A stretch of 64,000 nt of DNA from Bordetella parapertussis (GTDB taxonomy: Bacteria > Pseudomonadota > Gammaproteobacteria > Burkholderiales > SG8-41). Position 1 is the first letter of the stretch, and every line of letters starts with the position of its first letter. A program made the position numbers and the translations under genes. Under the pieces are notes generated by a model. The model did no database searches. It was not told the DNA's origin and saw only the letters and a list, made by a program, of their open reading frames with translations. Where the stretch lies: NCBI GenBank assembly GCA_945885345.1, contig CAMCYP010000014.1, positions 16,658 through 80,657 on the forward strand, read 5' to 3'. This document shows, one piece after another, positions 47,703 through 55,586 of the stretch.

Positions 47703-48752
47703 TCAGCGACGGCCGCCGATCAATTTTTCGAGAATGCCGCGCACGGGCGTCGGCACCGCGGCACGCAGCGCGTCATCGGGCGTAATCCACAGCCGGCCCG
47801 GTTCTTCCGCGCGCTGCGGCCATGCCGACACGATGGCCGGCTGCGGCAAGATGTCGAGTTTGAAATGCGTGAAGCCGTGCGCGATCAGCGGCAGCGGTTC
47901 ACCCAGCGTCACATCGGCACCATAACGCCGCGCACAAGCTTTAACCACATCCACGTCGGCATCCTCTTCCGGAAATGACCACATCCCGCCCCAGATCCCC
48001 GTCGCCGGCCGCTTCTCCAGCAGGATCTCGCCTGCGCGCTGCAGCACCAGCATCATGGTGCGCCGTTGCGGCAAAGCCTTGCGCGGCTTGGGTGTCGGCA
48101 GCCCGGTGACGCGATCTGTCCTGAACGCAACACACAGCTTCTGCACCGGACATTCCATACAGCGCGGCTTGCTGCGCGTGCACAGCGTCGCACCGAGGTC
48201 CATCAAACCCTGGGTGTACGGCCGCAAACCGGTTTTGGGCAGCAAGGCTTCGGCCTGCCGCCACAGTTGCGTCGCCACGGCGCTTTCACCCGGATAACCG
48301 GCAATGCCGCAGACGCGGGCCAGCACGCGTTTCACATTGCCGTCGAGGATCGCGCTGCGCTTGCCGAAGGCAAACACCAGGATCGCCGCAGCCGTCGAAC
48401 GGCCGATGCCCGGCAATTCCATGATGGCTTCCAGCGTTTGCGGAAACTTTCCGTCGTGCATGGCCATCACTGCCTGTGCAGCACGATGCAGGTTGCGCGC
48501 GCGCGAGTAATAGCCGAGGCCGCTCCACAGTGCGAGCACATCGTCGAGCGGCGCTTCAGCCAATGCCTTCAAATCCGGAAACCGGGCCAGGAAGCGTTGA
48601 TAGTAGGGAATAACCGCAGCCACCTGTGTCTGCTGCAGCATGATCTCCGACAGCCACACGGTGTAAGGCTCACGCGAACCCTGCCACGGCAGATCGTGGC
48701 GGCCGTGGTGTTTCTGCCACGCTGTCAGCGCAACGGCAAAATCATCAGTCAC
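47703..48752 (-). CDS. mutY: A/G-specific adenine DNA glycosylase
   Basis: Removes adenine mispaired with 8-oxoguanine. 349 aa: catalytic E37 in WLSEIMLQQTQV, HhH LPGIGRSTAAAILVFAFG, D138 in ILDGNVKRVL and the [4Fe-4S] cysteines C191, C198, C201, C207. A C-terminal Nudix-like domain (about 230-345) recognises oxoG. GTG start at 48752, just downstream of the tRNA-Gly gene. Confidence 0.97.
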   Translation of the reverse strand: MTDDFAVALTAWQKHHGRHDLPWQGSREPYTVWLSEIMLQQTQVAAVIPYYQRFLARFPDLKALAEAPLDDVLALWSGLGYYSRARNLHRAAQAVMAMHDGKFPQTLEAIMELPGIGRSTAAAILVFAFGKRSAILDGNVKRVLARVCGIAGYPGESAVATQLWRQAEALLPKTGLRPYTQGLMDLGATLCTRSKPRCMECPVQKLCVAFRTDRVTGLPTPKPRKALPQRRTMMLVLQRAGEILLEKRPATGIWGGMWSFPEEDADVDVVKACARRYGADVTLGEPLPLIAHGFTHFKLDILPQPAIVSAWPQRAEEPGRLWITPDDALRAAVPTPVRGILEKLIGGRR

Positions 48753-48769
48753 TGGCGCTCTTAAGATGG

Positions 48770-48843
48770 TGGAGCGGGTGAAGGGAATCGAACCCTCGTA
48801 TGCAGCTTGGGAAGCTGCCGTTCTGCCATTGAACTACACCCGC
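48770..48843 (-). tRNA. tRNA-Gly (anticodon CCC)
   Basis: 74-nt cloverleaf including an encoded CCA. Acceptor stem GCGGGTG pairs with CACCCGC, D-arm GTTC/GAAC, anticodon loop TTCCCAA giving anticodon CCC, and T-arm GAGGGTTCGATTCCCTT. Closely resembles E. coli GlyU. Lies 17 bp upstream of mutY on the same strand. Confidence 0.97.
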
Positions 48844-49148
48844 GGCGGACGAATTGTACGACATATGCGACGTTTCAGCCGATGCACGCGTCGTCGCAAT
48901 AACACAACCCCACGTAACACGTCACGGACACTGCATGCGCCCATGCGTCTGTTGCGTCTCATCCTGTTTACTTCTGCCCCGCATCGACTACGGCTTGCGC
49001 CTGCTCGGTAAGTCTGCAGTAAGACGGCGTAAGACTGCCGCAAGCCCTGTGGCCCAGCCTGAATGCGATTCCGGAGAAACGCACTCACTATGCTGCACGA
49101 CACGGCAACCCAGAAATCCGGCACGGCATCGCCTGCGCATCGCGGGCC
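48844..49148. other. 305-bp intergenic stretch with no identified gene
   Basis: Between tRNA-Gly and a transglutaminase-like gene. It should hold the divergent promoters for both. I see no convincing -35/-10 pair, terminator or conserved ORF; short frames here lack ribosome sites and recognisable products. Confidence 0.5.
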
Positions 49149-49919
49149 ATGATGATTCCGCATTTCCAATTGCGTCATCTGGTCGCACCGCGCTTCCTTC
49201 GCGAACTGCATCATTTCCTGTGGACTGAACCCTGTCTGATCGGCAATCAGGTCGATGCCGGATGGAACTGCCGTGACCATGCATGGACCCTGTCGTTCCT
49301 GCTGCAATCATTCGGATTCGAGTCCGTCGTGGCGCACGGCGAAGCCTTTTTTGCTGCCGGCCCCGCGGCAAAACGTGCTGCGGTCAGCTATGCGCAGACC
49401 CCGCACAGCTGGATCATGGTCAAGGACCTCGGCGCCATCGACCTGAGCATCAGGCCGGATTTTTCCAGTGCCGGAGACGATTTCGGTGTGCCCATCGAAT
49501 GGGTGTTCCTGAACAAGGGATCCGCCGGCAACAAATGCAATACGCAGTTCTTCAATGATGCCGCGGCGTACCGGCGTACGGTTGATCAGCTGCCGCAACT
49601 CCGCAACCGCATCAGCGCCGCGTACCGGATCGACGGCTACGAGCACCTCGACAGCAATCATCTGGAGTTTGCCGCCGGCTGGTTGAGATCCAGCCTCGCC
49701 GACCGGCTGGGTCTCCGCTACGGTAACCCTTCGCGGCTTTACCTCACCCTGCTCGATCACCTGGGTGGTTTTCTCCGCGGCACGACACCCAGCCTCGCCA
49801 CCTTGTCGTTCGATGATGCCTGGGCGGCGATTGCCGATCCGCAGCATCGCATCACAAAATCATCTTCGCGCACCAGCATCCCGCGCATCCGCCCCGCAAT
49901 GACGCCGCAGTCCGCGTAG
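49149..49919 (+). CDS. Hypothetical protein with a transglutaminase-like Cys-His-Asp arrangement
   Basis: 256 aa, no family recognised with certainty. The segment GWNCRDHAWTLSFLLQSFGF (C41 at the start of a helix) followed by TPHSWIMV (H86) and GAIDLS (D98) has the order and spacing of a transglutaminase/papain-like triad. No signal peptide or membrane helix. Two ATG codons (49149, 49152) are possible starts. It converges with a glycosyltransferase gene, and the local block contains a methyltransferase, so a small biosynthetic or modification cluster is possible. Confidence 0.6.
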   Translation: MMIPHFQLRHLVAPRFLRELHHFLWTEPCLIGNQVDAGWNCRDHAWTLSFLLQSFGFESVVAHGEAFFAAGPAAKRAAVSYAQTPHSWIMVKDLGAIDLSIRPDFSSAGDDFGVPIEWVFLNKGSAGNKCNTQFFNDAAAYRRTVDQLPQLRNRISAAYRIDGYEHLDSNHLEFAAGWLRSSLADRLGLRYGNPSRLYLTLLDHLGGFLRGTTPSLATLSFDDAWAAIADPQHRITKSSSRTSIPRIRPAMTPQSA

Positions 49920-49942
49920 CACTGCGGGCCTGGATGCCCCCG

Positions 49943-50950
49943 CTACAGGCGGCTGCAGACCGTCTCCCATCCGGCGGTGATGCATTCAGCGGAGTAGGTC
50001 GCTGCGATATGCCGCTGGGCTGCGGCGATCCGCGGTTCGATTGCCTCGGGGTTGTCGATCATCCAGCCGATTCCCCCGGCGATATCCTCCCCGATCCAGG
50101 CCCAGTCGCCGAACTCCAGATAGGACGGGATCGGCTGTGCCACGACAAAACGTCCGGCCCACAGCGATTCGATGATCCTGTTCGGGCTTTTCGCCAGTGA
50201 TCGCGGATGCCCGGCGATGTAAGGAATGACCACAAAATCCGCCTCGGCCAGGGAGCGCCAGGTTTCCGCATTCGACCATTCCGCAAAACGCAGCGACAGC
50301 AGATTGCGGTGTTTTGAGTTGAAGTCCTTGCACTGGCGTTCGATGCCGTCAACGCGCTCCGTCACGATGCGCAGGTCCATCGGCTGTTTCCTGCACGCCT
50401 GCAGCAATGCGGGGAAACACTGCTCCAGGCTGGGCAGATTGACCGGGTGGCCGAACCACAGGGCTTTCAGCCTGGGGCCGGGCTGCCAGCGCGGCAAACC
50501 CCGCGGCCCCTCGAACGGATCGCCGATCACGAACGCGTCCCGGCCGAACTCGGCCCGGATCTTCTGCTGCAATGAAGCGTTCGTCGTGACCACGGCTCCG
50601 GCGAGCTCGACCATGCGCCGCAGATGCGGCCCGACGCGACCGTGCAAGCGGTCGTCGGAGAGATCAAACACGGTCTTTTTCCCTGCCGCCGCCGTTTCCT
50701 CCAGCAGACCCTCGACACATTCCGGTTCATCGTAGTTGCGCCGGAAAACAACCACGTCGGCATCAGCAATCGCCTGGCGTGCGTGATCCGGTGAATTACT
50801 GCCGTGACCGATCACCACGGCCTCGTGACCAAGGGCACAGAGACCTGCCGCCGGCATCAGCGCACGGTAGCGGACGCTGGCCACCGTGGAATCAGTCCCT
50901 CCCGCCGTCTCGATCAGGTCCGTCGCCACGGTAATCCAGACGATCTTCAT
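49943..50950 (-). CDS. Glycosyltransferase (GT-B fold, GT4-like)
   Basis: 335 aa from ATG 50950 (MKIVWITVATDLIETAGGTD). The second half has the GT-B acceptor/donor layout: a conserved FGHPVNLPSLEQCFPALLQA strand-helix and the sugar-nucleotide segment SPNRIIESLWAGRFVVA, with the glutamate in the position of the GT4 E(x7)E motif though the second Glu is missing. Donor and acceptor are unknown. Downstream of a methyltransferase in the same direction. Confidence 0.75.
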   Translation of the reverse strand: MKIVWITVATDLIETAGGTDSTVASVRYRALMPAAGLCALGHEAVVIGHGSNSPDHARQAIADADVVVFRRNYDEPECVEGLLEETAAAGKKTVFDLSDDRLHGRVGPHLRRMVELAGAVVTTNASLQQKIRAEFGRDAFVIGDPFEGPRGLPRWQPGPRLKALWFGHPVNLPSLEQCFPALLQACRKQPMDLRIVTERVDGIERQCKDFNSKHRNLLSLRFAEWSNAETWRSLAEADFVVIPYIAGHPRSLAKSPNRIIESLWAGRFVVAQPIPSYLEFGDWAWIGEDIAGGIGWMIDNPEAIEPRIAAAQRHIAATYSAECITAGWETVCSRL

Positions 50951-50996
50951 GCGCTTGCGCCAGCGTCCTGCGTGCAGTCCGGGATTGCCATGACAG

Positions 50997-51626
50997 CTAA
51001 GCGCCGGTCGGGCTGGCGACCTTCGAGAAATCGGCAAACAATTTCCGGTAAACCGCTTCTGACCGTGTACCCGTCATCAGGGTCTGCAGATAAGGGAGGT
51101 ATTTGCGGTTTTCAGCATTGTAGTAAGCCAGCTTGTTGTCCACGCCATCGTCGTCCGAGAACGAGAAAAACTCGCCCTGGATAGTCGACGAGTAGAACAT
51201 CGGCAGCCAGTGCTTGAGCTCCGGGAAAATCGCCATGATCCCCTTCGGCGAAAAGCGGAAATAGTCGTCGGGGTACTTGTGATAGCGCCAGACCCAGGGG
51301 TGGCAGCTCATCAATGCGCCGTCTTCCGCCAGAAGGCTCTGGATGTTCTCCGCCAGAATCCACGGCCGCGGCGAATGTTCCAGCACGGAACAGACGATGA
51401 TCAGATCGAATTTTCTGCCGGCCAGCGGCCCCGGGCCGATTTCGAGATCGACCACGAAATCGACATTGGCCCCGGACTCCAGATCAACCCCGACATACTC
51501 TGATTCCCGGAACAGGTCGCGGAAGGGCTGGGTATTGCCGTAATCCTTGGAGCCTATTTCCAGCACGCGCCCGCGAAAATCCCTGAAGACGGCTTGTGCA
51601 TAAATCAGCTGGTTTACGTCACCCAT
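50997..51626 (-). CDS. Class I SAM-dependent methyltransferase
   Basis: 209-aa Rossmann methyltransferase. Motif I is VLEIGSKDYG, followed by the acidic end of strand 2 (YVGVDLESG), and the post-II region LIIVCSVLEHSPRPW is typical of Methyltransf_11/25 types. Substrate unknown; pairing with the glycosyltransferase suggests a glycan or small-molecule target. Confidence 0.8.
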   Translation of the reverse strand: MGDVNQLIYAQAVFRDFRGRVLEIGSKDYGNTQPFRDLFRESEYVGVDLESGANVDFVVDLEIGPGPLAGRKFDLIIVCSVLEHSPRPWILAENIQSLLAEDGALMSCHPWVWRYHKYPDDYFRFSPKGIMAIFPELKHWLPMFYSSTIQGEFFSFSDDDGVDNKLAYYNAENRKYLPYLQTLMTGTRSEAVYRKLFADFSKVASPTGA

Positions 51627-51693
51627 CGTTGCAGGTACTCATAGACTGGAACATTGCAGGCTGAAGCGGCTGCGAAGTTTAACCCACACGCCG

Positions 51694-54678
51694 CTATGCG
51701 CGCGATACCCGGCACAGCAGCACCTTGAGATTGGTCTGGTCCGATACCGGATCGCGCTGCGTCTTGTCGGTGAGGAAATTCACCGAACGCCACGGGTTGT
51801 ACGGTTGACGCTCACCCCAGCCGATGGGAATGAATACCGCAGTCGGGCGGATGCCGGTGTGTACCCAGGCCATGGCTTCGATTTTTCCATGGGCGGATTC
51901 AACACACACACGTTCGCCGTCCTGGATGCCCAGCGCCGCGGCCTTGTCGGGATGGATCTGGCAATAAAGATCGGGCCACATTTCCTGCGATTGCCAGAAA
52001 TAATGCGTCCAGCTGTGAAAATGCGCGGCCGACGGACGACCGGTGACGAGTTCGGTGTCGAAACCCTGCGCACGCAGTTTCGCGCCGGGATGGTCGGGGC
52101 CGGGGGTGATGATTTTTCCGCGCGAAGTGCCGGTGGCCGGGGTGCAGAACGGCGAGATCACGCCTTCCTCAGCATCACTGTCCTGCAATTCCATGTACGG
52201 CAGATCGACGAGCTGCTCGCGCTCGGAATAAAACTCCGGCAGCGCCGACAGGCCCACCGTATTGAATTTGGCTTCGAGTTCCGGCGTCCAGAATTCGAGT
52301 TTTCCCGACTTCGTCGGGAAGCGTCGTCCCGGCGCGCCGCCCGGCACTGTGGTGCCTTCGAGATACAGCGTTTCGATTTCCGGCGCATCTTCCGTTGCCA
52401 CCGGCTGGCGCACCCAGCGATAGGGGGTCGAATGCAGGCGCTTCTGCGTGCAGCCGCGCAAGCCGTCGCTGTCGCTGCAGACTTCATCCCAGAACACCGC
52501 CGGATCCTTGTATTTATCTTTCAGCACATCGTCAAAGCCGAAGCGTTTGCCAAGTTCGATCCAGATCCACGTATCCGACTTCGCTTCGCCCGGCGGATCA
52601 ATCATCTTGTCGATCCACACGATGCGGCGGTCGTCATTGGAGCGGCCGATCTCGCCCTTCTCGATGCCGCTCGCAGCCGGCAGCAGGTAATCGGCGTAGG
52701 CCGAAGTTTCATTGGCAAACAGTTCGATATGCACCATCAGATCCAGTGCCGCAAATGCCGCGCGTGCCTGATCCTGCCCCGGCCACTGTGCCAGCGGATT
52801 ATTGCAGCTGATCAGCGCGCGGATCGGGTACGGCTTGCCGTGCAGCATGGCATCGGTCCAGCCGGCGGGACTGCGCCGCACGCGCTGTTTGTTGATTTTC
52901 GGCGTACGGTGTTCCGGCACCTTGGCCGCAATCGGCGTGCCCGCACTCATGTTGAAGAATGCGCCGCCGCGCCGACCCCAGTTGCCGGTGATCGCCGCAA
53001 CGAACATCAGCACGCGGTTGGTCTGCGTGCTGTTGGTGTGCTGGTTGACGCCGCGACTGGCAAAAATCACGCAGCCGTCAGCGGCAGCAATCTCTTCTGC
53101 AAGACGTTTGATTTCTTCAGCCGCGATGCCGGTAGCGGTCGCCGCCCATTCCGGTGTGTAGTTTTTCTGCAGGATGAATTCACGCCATTGCTCAAAACCC
53201 AGCACCCACTCCGCGCAATACGCCGCATCGTGCAGATTGTTGGCGAGAATATGTTGAGCGAGCGCCAGCCCGAGCGCCATGTCAGTGCCGGGACGGATCG
53301 GCAACCAGCGGTCGGCTTTCGACGCCGTGGCAGTGAGACGCGGATCCACCGCGATCATTCTGGCGCCGTTTTTGATGCGCCAGTCATTGATCATGCCAAA
53401 ATACACCGGCCGGGTTTCGGCCTGGTTGTCGCCGATATAGACATACAGTTCGGCGGAACCGAGATCGTGTTCGGTATAACTGTTGCCGCTGCCCACGCTG
53501 CCCAGCGTGATTTCGAAGGCAACATTCTTGCCGCTGGCACAGAAGGGATCAGTGCCGTCCTTGTTCGGCGTGCCGTAGAGCTGCGCGAACATCTTGGTGG
53601 TCGCGCGGTAATCGAGGATGCCGGTGCGCGTGCCGATGAACATCGCCAGCGCTTCGGCACCGTACTGGTCACGAATGACTTTCAGCTTGTCCGCGATCTC
53701 ATCCAGCGCCTGATCCCAGGAAATGCGCTCGAAGCGGCCCTCGCCGCGCGCGCCCACGCGCTTCTGCGGATACAGCAAGCGGTGTTCGCTGTGATACATC
53801 TGCAGCGTCAGCTGCGACTTGGGACAGACGCGGCCTTTCAGCAGCGGGTCTTCGTCGTTACCGGTAATTTTTATTAACTTGTTGTTTTTAAAGTGAAATT
53901 TAACAGTGCAGCAGTTAAAGCAGATGTTGCAGCCGCCGGGTACCACGCGGTCTGGTGCAGTGTCCTCACGCGTCTCGCCGTAGGGAAACGCCGTCGGTTG
54001 ATCCAGCACCTTGGCTTGCGCAGCCAAGCCGTCCATGAATGACGGGCGGCGCGATTCCTGCGGATGCGCACGCGCGGGCGTTACGGCAGTCGCCGTACTT
54101 TTATTTTCGGGATTGGTGCGTTCCAGGTAGATGGTCGCCGGCCCGAGCAGAAAATGATCCTGATCGCGCGGCAGGCGTCCGGATTTTTCCGCATCAGCCA
54201 GCAACTCGGCGCGGTTGCCGAAACGGATGGCCTGCGTCGGGCAGACACTGGCACAGGCGGTGGTCGCTTCGCCTTCCGCGCGGCGGTCGACACAGAGATC
54301 ACACTTCACAGCGTGATGGCCCTTGGCGTCGTAGCCCATCGCACTGTACGGACAGGCGATCACGCATTCGCCGCAGCCGGTGCAGCGCGACTCATCGACG
54401 CGCACGATGCCGGTCACCGGATCCTTGGCAATCGCCTTCGGATTCACCGGGCAGGCGCGCAAACACGCCGGCCGCTCGCAGTGCTGACAGGTCAGCGTCA
54501 GGAAGGCGAGCCCGGCCTCTTCCAGCGCGCTGGCCCACACCACCTTGTTGCGGTATTCGCCGGGTCCGAGGCGGTGTTCGGTCTTGCAGGCGGCCTCGCA
54601 GCTCTTGCAGCCGGTACAGCGCTCAAGGTCGATTAATAAAGCAACACGTTCACTTTTATTCTGGACTGTTGCACTCAT
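51694..54678 (-). CDS. Fused ferredoxin-type / molybdopterin oxidoreductase
   Basis: 994-aa single chain. N-terminal 4x[4Fe-4S] electron-transfer module (about 10-155) with 16 cysteines in NrfC/DmsB pattern: C21-24-27-31, C64-67-72-76, C99-102-105-109, C126-129-142-146. Then a complete molybdopterin (bis-MGD) catalytic subunit with its own cluster C250, C253, C257, C285; C380 (DPFCASG) is a candidate Mo/W ligand. Molybdopterin-dinucleotide-binding domain at the C-terminus. No Tat signal, so it probably acts in the cytoplasm facing the membrane partner encoded 4 bp upstream. Start ATG 54678. Substrate unknown. Confidence 0.88.
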   Translation of the reverse strand: MSATVQNKSERVALLIDLERCTGCKSCEAACKTEHRLGPGEYRNKVVWASALEEAGLAFLTLTCQHCERPACLRACPVNPKAIAKDPVTGIVRVDESRCTGCGECVIACPYSAMGYDAKGHHAVKCDLCVDRRAEGEATTACASVCPTQAIRFGNRAELLADAEKSGRLPRDQDHFLLGPATIYLERTNPENKSTATAVTPARAHPQESRRPSFMDGLAAQAKVLDQPTAFPYGETREDTAPDRVVPGGCNICFNCCTVKFHFKNNKLIKITGNDEDPLLKGRVCPKSQLTLQMYHSEHRLLYPQKRVGARGEGRFERISWDQALDEIADKLKVIRDQYGAEALAMFIGTRTGILDYRATTKMFAQLYGTPNKDGTDPFCASGKNVAFEITLGSVGSGNSYTEHDLGSAELYVYIGDNQAETRPVYFGMINDWRIKNGARMIAVDPRLTATASKADRWLPIRPGTDMALGLALAQHILANNLHDAAYCAEWVLGFEQWREFILQKNYTPEWAATATGIAAEEIKRLAEEIAAADGCVIFASRGVNQHTNSTQTNRVLMFVAAITGNWGRRGGAFFNMSAGTPIAAKVPEHRTPKINKQRVRRSPAGWTDAMLHGKPYPIRALISCNNPLAQWPGQDQARAAFAALDLMVHIELFANETSAYADYLLPAASGIEKGEIGRSNDDRRIVWIDKMIDPPGEAKSDTWIWIELGKRFGFDDVLKDKYKDPAVFWDEVCSDSDGLRGCTQKRLHSTPYRWVRQPVATEDAPEIETLYLEGTTVPGGAPGRRFPTKSGKLEFWTPELEAKFNTVGLSALPEFYSEREQLVDLPYMELQDSDAEEGVISPFCTPATGTSRGKIITPGPDHPGAKLRAQGFDTELVTGRPSAAHFHSWTHYFWQSQEMWPDLYCQIHPDKAAALGIQDGERVCVESAHGKIEAMAWVHTGIRPTAVFIPIGWGERQPYNPWRSVNFLTDKTQRDPVSDQTNLKVLLCRVSRA
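53875..53893 (-). repeat. AT-rich interspersed motif, copy 7 (inside the oxidoreductase gene)
   Basis: On the minus strand, CTTTAAAAACAACAAGTTA matches the copy at 35642 at 16 of 19 positions. It encodes part of FKNNKLIKI in a conserved stretch of the enzyme, so it may be coincidental. Confidence 0.4.
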
Positions 54679-54682
54679 ATAT

Positions 54683-55456
54683 TCACCAGGCTGTGAGGTG
54701 CCACCAGGTAATCGGCCCACCATCGGCGACATAACCGGCAAAAAAAGTCACGGTGACCACATGGATCACCACGCCCAGCACAAACAGCCAGGCCAGCGCC
54801 ATGTGCAAGGGCCGCCACCACGCCTGCTGCGCCGACACTGCGCTTCGCGTGCCGAGCAACATTGATTCTTCACGCGCCAGCTTGCGGTAAGCCAGTGCGA
54901 GCCATGGACTGTGCAGAAAATGCGGCAGGTTCACCGAGAATGTACCTTCGCTTGCCTGCGGTTCGAGTTCGGCAAGCAGCCGGCGCTTTTCGATAATCAG
55001 CGCGCGCAGTCGTTCACGCGTTGTTGCATCAGGCACATTGAACGCCGGGGCTTTTGATGCAAACGTCGCCGACATGCGCCGCGAACCGCGCACCCGTGCC
55101 CACACGCCCAGCGCAGCCAACGCCAGCAATGCCAATAACAGCAGCGCCGGAGGCCGGCGCAGGAAACCGCCGGAATGGATCGCGATCAGCACCATGCCGG
55201 CCAGCGAGCAGACGATGTGCGCATTGAACCAGCCGACGGGATTCGCGCTGCGCCCGCCGCGCTTGGCCAGCACAAACGCCACCGGCACCAGCAACAGCAG
55301 CACGCCAATGACGCCGGCGAAATACAGCGCCGGACTGCCCGGCGTGCGCCACATCTCCGGCAACGCAGCGCGAATCACGAACCACAATACGATGGCAACC
55401 ACTGCGGCAGCCGTCAGCTGCAGCAATCTCGCGTCGGGAAAATCACGTCTTTGCAT
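54683..55456 (-). CDS. Di-heme cytochrome b-type membrane subunit
   Basis: 257-aa membrane protein with about five helices. Two helices each carry a His-x13-His pair, H80/H94 (FNAHIVCSLAGMVLIAIHSG) and H218/H232 (PLHMALAWLFVLGVVIHVV), the geometry for two b hemes stacked across the membrane. A cytoplasmic-looking loop of about 85 residues lies between the pairs. Four bases upstream of the fused Fe-S/Mo enzyme, so the two genes very likely form one quinone- or heme-coupled complex. Confidence 0.8.
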   Translation of the reverse strand: MQRRDFPDARLLQLTAAAVVAIVLWFVIRAALPEMWRTPGSPALYFAGVIGVLLLLVPVAFVLAKRGGRSANPVGWFNAHIVCSLAGMVLIAIHSGGFLRRPPALLLLALLALAALGVWARVRGSRRMSATFASKAPAFNVPDATTRERLRALIIEKRRLLAELEPQASEGTFSVNLPHFLHSPWLALAYRKLAREESMLLGTRSAVSAQQAWWRPLHMALAWLFVLGVVIHVVTVTFFAGYVADGGPITWWHLTAW

Positions 55457-55586
55457 CGCGTCGCTTCATCGCGTCATTGTGTTTGGGTGGCACTATGGCA
55501 ATCGCATCACTTAAAGTGCGGCGATTGTAGCATCGGCATGTCGCGCATCTGCCCGCGAATCCATATCGTAAGCACCGTCTGCAGCC

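Noticed and set aside
51805..53877. 690-codon open frame on the plus strand
   Set aside because: Exact antisense shadow of the molybdopterin oxidoreductase; the protein is His/Arg-rich without any recognisable domain, as expected in GC-rich DNA.
54630..54670. Further AT-rich motif copy at the start of the Fe-S/Mo gene
   Set aside because: Only about half the core positions match, so it is not counted in the family.
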